Source: Arthrobacter globiformis (GTDB taxonomy: Bacteria; Actinomycetota; Actinomycetes; Actinomycetales; Micrococcaceae). Taken from it: 64,000 bases of DNA. The position numbers and the translations under genes are program-made. Positions 58,174 through 64,000 of the stretch are shown one piece after another; position 1 is the stretch's first letter; every line of letters begins with the position of its first letter. Where the stretch lies: the NCBI RefSeq assembly GCF_030817195.1, contig NZ_JAUSYZ010000001.1:3224001-3288000 (forward strand), in the 5' to 3' direction. The notes beneath the pieces were generated by a model. That model was given only the letters and a program-made list of their open reading frames with translations. It did not search any database and had not been told where the DNA came from.

Positions 58174-60126
58174 GTGCCAATTTCGGGGATCGCCCTGTCA
58201 AACATCGACCACAGCGTGAGGCCACAGGACGACCTCTACCAGCATGTGAACGGCGCCTGGCTCAAGGACACCACCATCCCTGACGACCGTCCGCTGGAAG
58301 GCACCTTCACCGCCCTTCGCGACGGCTCCGAACTGGCAGTCAAGGAAATCATCGAGGAAGCCGCGGCCAAGGGGTCCGAGGCCAGCGGTATCGAGCGGAA
58401 GATCGGCGATCTCTACAGCAGCTTCATGGATGAGCCAGCCATCGAGGCCAAGGGCCTTGACCCCATCCGCGGACGTCTGGCCGAGGTCTTCGCCACGGCC
58501 AGCATTTCCGAGCTGCTGGCACTGGCTGGCCGGCTCTTCCGTGCCGACGTTTCGGGACTCTTCTACATTTACCCGGCGCCCGACGCCGGCAACCCCGACC
58601 GCGTGCTGCTGTACACGGGCCAGGGCGGCCTCGGGCTTCCCGACGAGTCATATTACCGCGAAGCGAAATTCGCCCCGGTGGTGCAGTCCTACCGGGAGTA
58701 CGTGGGCACCATGTTCGGCCTGGCCGGCGTGGCCGATCCCGAAAACGCCGCGGCCCGGGTGGTGGCACTGGAGACCGCCCTCGCCTCGCACCACTGGGAC
58801 AACGTCACGCTCCGCGACCCGCAGAAGACCTACAACCTGAAATCGGCGGACGAGGCACGCGAGCTGTTCCCCCTGCTGGACACGTGGTTCGACGCCGCCG
58901 ACATCGCTGCGGACAAGCGGCAGGAGATTGTGGTCAGCACCCCTGACTTCTTTGCCGGCGCTGCCGCACTGCTGGCCTCGGAGTCGCTGCCGGTGTGGCG
59001 GGAGTGGCTTGCCCTGCGGGTCATCAATTCGGCGGCCCCTTACCTGTCTTCCGCCTTTGTGGACACGAACTTTGCCTTCTACGGCACTACCATCAGCGGC
59101 ACGCCGCGGAACAAGGACCGCTGGAAGCGGGGCGTCGCCGTCGTCGAGGCGGCACTGGGCGAGGCCGTAGGCCAGATCTACGTGGCCAAGCATTTCCCGG
59201 AGGGCCACAAGGCTCGCATGCAGACGCTCGTGGGCAACCTGATCGAGGCCTACCGGCACAGCATCAGCGCCCTGGAATGGATGGGCGAGGACACCAAGGC
59301 CGAAGCGCTGAAGAAACTGGGGGCCTTCCGGGCAAAGATCGGCTTCCCCGACGAGTGGATCGACTACTCGGCAGTGGTGATCGACCCCGCCGACCTGCTG
59401 GGGAATGTGGAACGGGCGCACAATGCCGACGTCGACCGGCACCTGGACGAGGTGGGCAAACCCGTGGACCACAACAAGTGGCTCATGACCCCGCAGACCG
59501 TCAATGCGTACTACCACCCGATGCTCAACGAGGTCGTCTTCCCGGCCGCCATTCTGCAGCCGCCGTTCTTCACCGCCGAAGCGGACGATGCCGTGAACTA
59601 CGGCGGCATCGGGGCCGTGATCGGCCACGAGATCGGCCACGGCTTCGATGACCAGGGCTCACAGTTCGACGGCACGGGCGAACTGCGCAACTGGTGGACA
59701 GAGGATGACCGCAAGGCCTTCGAAGCCCTGACCGGACGCCTCGTGGACCAGTTCGACGCGCTGTCCCCGTACGCCGCACCCGGGCACAACGTCAACGGCA
59801 AGCTCACGCTGGGCGAAAACATCGGCGACCTTGGCGGACTCACCATTGCGCACAAGGCCTACCGCCTCAGCCTCGACGGCCAGGAACCCCCGGTGCTCGA
59901 CGGGCTGACGGGTGAACAGCGCTTCTTCGCTTCCTGGGCCGCCGGCTGGCGCCAGGTGATCCGCACCGAGGAGGCCATCCGGCGCCTCGCCACGGATCCG
60001 CACTCCCCCAATGAGTTCCGCACCAACGCCATAGCCAAGAACCTCGACTCCTTCCACGCCGCGTTCGGCGTCACGGAGGAGGACGGCATGTGGATGCCTC
60101 CGGAGGAGCGCGTCAGCATCTGGTGA
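58174..60126 (+). CDS. M13 family zinc metallopeptidase
   Basis: 650-aa neprilysin-like endopeptidase. The zinc motif GHEIGHGFDDQGSQFDG (HEIGH, about residue 490) and ENIGDLGGLTIA (third ligand Glu and the Asp) are intact, and the substrate-binding segment VNAYYHPMLNEVVFPAAILQPPFF is conserved. No signal peptide or N-terminal anchor is seen, unlike mammalian members, so it is probably cytoplasmic. GTG 58174 follows GAAGGAG. It is divergent from leuA and followed by a terminator. Confidence 0.94.
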   Translation: MPISGIALSNIDHSVRPQDDLYQHVNGAWLKDTTIPDDRPLEGTFTALRDGSELAVKEIIEEAAAKGSEASGIERKIGDLYSSFMDEPAIEAKGLDPIRGRLAEVFATASISELLALAGRLFRADVSGLFYIYPAPDAGNPDRVLLYTGQGGLGLPDESYYREAKFAPVVQSYREYVGTMFGLAGVADPENAAARVVALETALASHHWDNVTLRDPQKTYNLKSADEARELFPLLDTWFDAADIAADKRQEIVVSTPDFFAGAAALLASESLPVWREWLALRVINSAAPYLSSAFVDTNFAFYGTTISGTPRNKDRWKRGVAVVEAALGEAVGQIYVAKHFPEGHKARMQTLVGNLIEAYRHSISALEWMGEDTKAEALKKLGAFRAKIGFPDEWIDYSAVVIDPADLLGNVERAHNADVDRHLDEVGKPVDHNKWLMTPQTVNAYYHPMLNEVVFPAAILQPPFFTAEADDAVNYGGIGAVIGHEIGHGFDDQGSQFDGTGELRNWWTEDDRKAFEALTGRLVDQFDALSPYAAPGHNVNGKLTLGENIGDLGGLTIAHKAYRLSLDGQEPPVLDGLTGEQRFFASWAAGWRQVIRTEEAIRRLATDPHSPNEFRTNAIAKNLDSFHAAFGVTEEDGMWMPPEERVSIW

Positions 60127-60132
60127 GCGCAG

Positions 60133-60170
60133 AAATGCCGGGCCGCCCCGTTCGGGGCGGCCCGGCATTT
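60133..60170. terminator. Terminator after the M13 peptidase
   Basis: 17-bp stem AAATGCCGGGCCGCCCC (60133-60149) and complement (60154-60170), GTTC loop, followed by TT. It lies between the convergent peptidase and LCP genes. Confidence 0.88.
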
Positions 60171-60191
60171 TTGTGTCCGGCTACTGGATGA

Positions 60192-61775
60192 TCACTGCTG
60201 GACGATCAGCTCCGGGTTTGCCTGCTGGCAAACCGTGTCGCTGGCTGTCTGGTTGACGATGTCCTTGGGAACCGTGGTCTTGCCGTACTTGGTTCCGGAC
60301 GGGAAGTCGCTGCCCAGGTACAGCTGCACTCCCGTGACGCCGGAGGACGGCGCCACCTGGGCGGCCGGAATGCCGAACAGGGCTGCCACATCTGCGGCGA
60401 CGTCTGCGAACTCGGGTCCGTAGTACACCATGGTCTTTGCCGTGGTGTCGGCTTCCAGCTGCCCCACCTGGGTGAAGCCGCCGGCAACAACGGCCTCAAC
60501 GATTTCCTGCGTCCTGGTGCCTGAGCCGCTTCCGTTGGCCACGGTGATGGGCTGCAGCGCCTTGTCATACGGCGCCGCCGTCGCCGTGGGCTTCGGAGTG
60601 GCCGTCGGAGTGGAGCTGGCCGAAGGTTTGGGCGTCGCCGACGGTGAAGGGGTTTCCTTCCCGTCCGGGTCCGTCAGGTCGATGTCCTTGCGCAGGGCAG
60701 CGAACAGCTGGGAGGACGCCGGCTGCGCGGCTTCCAACCGGTTGGGATCGCTGCTGGCCGGGACAGTCGGCAGCGCCACAAACGCGACCTTGCCGACGTC
60801 GATCGTCTTGAGCCGGTTGGCGATGGTGATCATCGACGGTACGGAGGAGAGTCCGTCGTCGACAGTCAGGTTCTTGGTGATCACGTCGGCGATGTTCAGC
60901 AGCTTCGCCGGGTTGGAGAGGGTGCCGTCGTCCTTGATCTTCCGGGTCAGCGAGGACAGGAAGCCCTGCTGCGCCTTGATGCGGCCGAGGTCGCCGCCGT
61001 CGCCGAAAGCGTGGCGCGTGCGGAGGAACGCAAGGGCCTGTTCGCCCTGCACCTGGGAGGTGCCCTTGGGCAGCCGCAGCCGCGAGTCGGGGTCATATAC
61101 AGCATCGCTGATGCAGACCGAGACTCCGCCCACCGTGTTTGACAGCTCCTTGACGGCGTTGAAGTCGGCCATCATGAAGTGGTCCACCTCCATGCCGGTC
61201 AGCTTGTTGACCGTGTCCACGGCGCAGCCGATGCCAGCCTCTTTCATGGCTTCATTGATCATGATGCCGGTGCGCGCCGGATACTGCTTGCCGGTCTTCT
61301 GGTCAGTGCACTTGGGGATGTCCACGAGCAGGTCGCGGGGGAAGCTGATGACGTTGACCCGCTTGTTGTCCTCAGAGATGTCCATGAGCATCATGACGTC
61401 GGAATTGCCGTAGCCGGTGGAATCCTCGGTGCTGCCGTAATTCGAGTTCTTGCCGTCGCGGGTGTCGGAGCCCAGGATCAGGATCTGCAGCCTGCCGGTG
61501 GCGTCGTCCGTGGTGTCGGTGCGGCTGCTTCCGGCGCCCAGTGCGGCCGTGGAGATGTTGGACTGCAGCCTGATGTACCAGTAGCCGGCAAAGGCCAGGC
61601 CGCCAGCCAGGACCACAGCGACGACGGCGGTGGTCACCTTGAGCCACGTGGGCATGTGGCGCACATTCAGGTGCCGGGCAGCGCCCAGCCGGGAGTCCTC
61701 GGCATGCCGGGCAGCTGGCTCGGAACGGGCGGGAGTGCCCGGTCCTTGGGCGCGGTTGTCGCGGCGTCGCACCAC
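60192..61775 (-). CDS. LytR-CpsA-Psr family cell-wall ligase
   Basis: 527-aa membrane protein that attaches glycopolymers to peptidoglycan. A basic cytoplasmic head and one membrane helix (LKVTTAVVAVVLAGGLAFAGYWYI) come first. The LCP domain (about residues 95-270) has ILILGSDTRDGKNSNYG, NVISFPRDLLVDIP with the phosphate-binding Arg, and QGEQALAFLRTRHAFGDGGDLGRIKAQQGFL. A Pro/Thr/Ser-rich linker follows (about residues 370-400), then a LytR_C domain from ITVANGSGSGTRTQEIVEAV to the C-terminus. GTG 61775 follows GAGGAAGG. Confidence 0.93.
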   Translation of the reverse strand: MVRRRDNRAQGPGTPARSEPAARHAEDSRLGAARHLNVRHMPTWLKVTTAVVAVVLAGGLAFAGYWYIRLQSNISTAALGAGSSRTDTTDDATGRLQILILGSDTRDGKNSNYGSTEDSTGYGNSDVMMLMDISEDNKRVNVISFPRDLLVDIPKCTDQKTGKQYPARTGIMINEAMKEAGIGCAVDTVNKLTGMEVDHFMMADFNAVKELSNTVGGVSVCISDAVYDPDSRLRLPKGTSQVQGEQALAFLRTRHAFGDGGDLGRIKAQQGFLSSLTRKIKDDGTLSNPAKLLNIADVITKNLTVDDGLSSVPSMITIANRLKTIDVGKVAFVALPTVPASSDPNRLEAAQPASSQLFAALRKDIDLTDPDGKETPSPSATPKPSASSTPTATPKPTATAAPYDKALQPITVANGSGSGTRTQEIVEAVVAGGFTQVGQLEADTTAKTMVYYGPEFADVAADVAALFGIPAAQVAPSSGVTGVQLYLGSDFPSGTKYGKTTVPKDIVNQTASDTVCQQANPELIVQQ

Positions 61776-61902
61776 AGGGTGTACCTTCCTCGAAAAAATG
61801 GGATCCGGCCTATTTTAGTAGCCGTTTCTGGGAAAACGCCGGAAATCCGGCGTTCGCGGCCCGGCGCACAGGCGCCAGCCCCGGAATGCAGGCGGCAGCG
61901 GG

Positions 61903-62862
61903 TCAGAACCCGAGCTTCACCAGTTGCTTGGGGTCGCGCTGCCAGTCCTTGGCCACCTTGACGTGCAGGTCGAGGTAGATGCGTGTGCCCAGGAGCGCCT
62001 CGATGCCCTTCCGGGCGTTGGTGCCCACCTCCCGCAGGCGGCTTCCGCCCTTGCCGATGATGATCGCCTTCTGCGACGGGCGCTCCACGTAGAGGTTGAC
62101 GCGGACGTCGAGGAGCGGGTTGTCTTCGGTCCGGCCCTCGCGCGGAACGATTTCCTCCACCACCACGGCCAGTGAGTGGGGCAGCTCGTCACGCACACCC
62201 TCCAAGGCGGCCTCCCGGATGAGTTCGGCCACCATGACCGCCTCCGGCTCATCGGTCAGCTCGCCGTCCGGGTAGAGCGGGGGCGACGGCGGCATGTGGC
62301 TGATCAGGACGTCCGCCACCGTGCCCACTTGGAACCCGTCCGCAGCTGAAACCGGTACGATGTCCTTCCAGCCGTCCTCGCCCAGCACCTCCCTGCCGAG
62401 CTCGGCGACGGCCAGCAGCTGCTCCGTCAGGGCCTGCCGGTCCACCAGGTCTGCCTTGGTGACGAGGGCAATCACCGGCTTCCGGCCGACGGCAGCGAGC
62501 TGGGCGGCAATGAACTTGTCACCTGGGCCGATCTTTTCGTTGGCGGGGATGCAGAAACCGATCGCGTCCACTTCTGAGAGTGTGTCGGCCACGAGGTCGT
62601 TCAGGCGCTTGCCCAGCAGCGTGCGGGGCCGGTGCAGGCCCGGGGTGTCCACGAGGATCAGCTGGGCGTCCTCGCGGTGGACGATTCCGCGGATGGTGTG
62701 CCGCGTGGTCTGCGGCTTGGCGGACGTGATGGCCACCTTCTTGCCCACCAGGGCGTTGGTGAGGGTGGATTTGCCCGCGTTGGGCCGACCCACCAGCACC
62801 GCGAATCCGGCATGGTACCCGCCGAACGGTTCGCCGCCGTCGGCCTTATTCTGCTTGCTCAC
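61903..62862 (-). CDS. era: GTPase Era
   Basis: 319-aa GTPase required for 30S ribosome assembly and 16S rRNA 3'-end maturation. G1 is VGRPNAGKSTLTNAL (about residue 24), G3 is LVDTPGLHRP, and G4 is ALVTKADLVD. The C-terminal KH domain has YVERPSQKAIIIGKGGSRLREVGTNARKGIEALLG and ends at LVKLGF. GTG 62862 is chosen with GGGAG upstream; it overlaps the CNNM gene by 17 nt, so the two are coupled. The order CNNM-era is common in Actinobacteria. Confidence 0.96.
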   Translation of the reverse strand: MSKQNKADGGEPFGGYHAGFAVLVGRPNAGKSTLTNALVGKKVAITSAKPQTTRHTIRGIVHREDAQLILVDTPGLHRPRTLLGKRLNDLVADTLSEVDAIGFCIPANEKIGPGDKFIAAQLAAVGRKPVIALVTKADLVDRQALTEQLLAVAELGREVLGEDGWKDIVPVSAADGFQVGTVADVLISHMPPSPPLYPDGELTDEPEAVMVAELIREAALEGVRDELPHSLAVVVEEIVPREGRTEDNPLLDVRVNLYVERPSQKAIIIGKGGSRLREVGTNARKGIEALLGTRIYLDLHVKVAKDWQRDPKQLVKLGF

Positions 62863-64000
62863 GTGGAACTCCCTGTTGCATTGATTCGGCCTCGTCGAGA
62901 AGTTCTTCAAGGTCAGTATTTTGTGGAACGGGGCCTTTCGGCGCGGCGCCCGCAATAATGTGGCTGACGCGGTTCCGGCGGCCCTCCAGCCGCTCGGCGC
63001 GCAGCGAAACGCCGTCGACGTCAACGGCGCTGCCCACGATCGGGACCCGGCCGAGGGCCTTGGCCAGCAGGCCGCCCACGGTGTCCACCTCGTCGTCGTC
63101 CAGTTCGATGCCGAACAGCTCGCCGAGATCGTCGATCCCCATCCGGGCACTTACCCGGTACGTGCCGTCGCCCAGATCGACGACGGCGGCGCTCTCGGAG
63201 TCGTATTCATCCACGATTTCGCCGACGAGTTCTTCGATCAGGTCCTCGAGCGTCACCAGCCCCGCGGTTCCGCCGTATTCGTCGATGACGATGGCCACGT
63301 GGGTGGATTCCTTCTGGAGTTCCCGCAGGAGGTCGCTCACCGGCTTGGAATCCGGAACGTAGCGGACCTCTCGGGCCAGTGCGTCCACCACGGGCGGTTC
63401 GGCCTCCGGGTCCATGCTGTGGATCGCGGCGGCCACATCCTTGAGGTAGATAATGCCCAGGATCTGGTCGGTGTTTTCGCCGATGACGGGGATCCTGGAA
63501 TAGCCGGATCGGAGGAAAAGGGCCATCGCGCTGTGCAGGCTCGAACCGGCGTCGATGGTCAGGATGTCCGTCCGCGGCACCATGACGGCGCGGACCAGGG
63601 TGTCGCCGAATTCGAAGACGGACTGGATGAGTTCGGCCTCGTTGTCCTCGATCATGTCCGACTCGGTGGCCCGGTCAACCAGTTCGCGGAATTCCTCCTC
63701 GCTGAAGTAGGAGTCGTCGCCATTGGGCGAACCGGGGGCCACAGCGCTGCCCAGCCGGACCAGCCAGGCGGGGATCGGCCCGAGTATCCAGGCCAGGAAC
63801 CGGACCAGCGATGCCGAATACTGCGCCACGGCCGCCGGATGCGAACGGCCCAGCTGGCGGGGCGAGACCCCCACCAGCACAAACCCGAGGACCGCCATGA
63901 TGCCTGTCGCGGCCAGGCCGGCCAGCCAGACGCTGTCCAGCAAGCTGTAAAGCAGCACAGCCACGGCCACGGCGGAGGCCGACTCGAACCAGATCCGCCA
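62846..64000 (-). CDS. CNNM/CBS-domain transporter-like protein (5' partial)
   Basis: Hemolysin-C/CorC-type membrane protein, whose 5' end lies beyond base 64000 because the frame stays open to the edge. Visible are the CNNM membrane domain end (AGLAATGIMAVLGFVLVGVSPRQLGRSHP), two CBS domains (about residues 135-255, MVPRTDILTID and VAIVIDEYGGTAGLVTLEDLIEELVGEI), and a C-terminal CorC/HlyC transporter-associated domain (DLGDGTYRVSARMGIDDLGELF). Such proteins are thought to handle Mg or Co export. It overlaps era and is probably co-transcribed. Confidence 0.92.
   Translation of the reverse strand, partial: WRIWFESASAVAVAVLLYSLLDSVWLAGLAATGIMAVLGFVLVGVSPRQLGRSHPAAVAQYSASLVRFLAWILGPIPAWLVRLGSAVAPGSPNGDDSYFSEEEFRELVDRATESDMIEDNEAELIQSVFEFGDTLVRAVMVPRTDILTIDAGSSLHSAMALFLRSGYSRIPVIGENTDQILGIIYLKDVAAAIHSMDPEAEPPVVDALAREVRYVPDSKPVSDLLRELQKESTHVAIVIDEYGGTAGLVTLEDLIEELVGEIVDEYDSESAAVVDLGDGTYRVSARMGIDDLGELFGIELDDDEVDTVGGLLAKALGRVPIVGSAVDVDGVSLRAERLEGRRNRVSHIIAGAAPKGPVPQNTDLEELLDEAESMQQGVPREQAE

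Overview
The window looks like chromosomal DNA of a high-GC actinobacterium of the family Micrococcaceae, most likely Arthrobacter or Pseudarthrobacter. The reasons are strong G/C preference at third codon positions, frequent GTG starts, the typical actinobacterial respiratory order ctaE-qcrCAB with ctaC-ctaD-ctaF nearby, the RNA polymerase-binding protein RbpA, an ergothioneine cluster, and the leuA-recO-uppS and era-CNNM neighbourhoods. No rRNA, tRNA, CRISPR array, transposase or integrase was seen.

Layout. 1-11.8 kb: a HelY-type helicase (5' end outside the window), a YtcJ-like amidohydrolase, a polyprenol-phosphate mannosyltransferase, rbpA, an nfeD-SPFH membrane pair, an RlmA-type rRNA methyltransferase divergent from an S9 peptidase, and peptide deformylase. 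11.8-18.4 kb: a type III polyketide synthase operon (PKS, methyltransferase, flavin monooxygenase) divergent from AraC regulator, VOC protein and a short UvrA paralogue. 18.4-22 kb: an accessory-looking stretch with a frameshifted cytosine deaminase-like gene, two small unknown genes, AT-rich DNA and an alpha/beta hydrolase. 22-27.7 kb: ergothioneine genes, egtABCD on the minus strand and egtE convergent on the plus strand. 27.8-38.9 kb: assorted metabolic genes, including PucR regulator-glutaminase-amino acid permease-ThDP enzyme, a secreted GH16 hydrolase and two VOC proteins.

38.9-49.9 kb is the respiratory core: trpD divergent from ctaE-qcrC-qcrA-qcrB, then a DasR-like GntR regulator divergent from ptsH with a dre-like operator between them, then ctaC-ctaD-ctaF on the minus strand and an ErpA-type Fe-S protein. 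50-64 kb holds housekeeping genes: M20 dipeptidase, DUF3043 protein, pyrD, a lysophospholipase-like hydrolase, recO-uppS, leuA with a leucine-rich leader peptide, an M13 metallopeptidase, an LCP cell-wall ligase, era and a CNNM/CBS protein that runs out of the window.

Two regulatory themes recur. Many genes have no ribosome binding site but a TANNNT-like -10 box ending 6-7 nt before the start codon, which predicts leaderless mRNAs. Convergent or tail-to-tail junctions carry long perfect hairpins that probably act as terminators, several sharing an ACGACGG stem base. The most interesting units for follow-up are the PKS/AraC/VOC/UvrA locus, the leuA leader peptide, the dre-like site at ptsH, and the 18-bp repeat array that reaches into the rbpA promoter.
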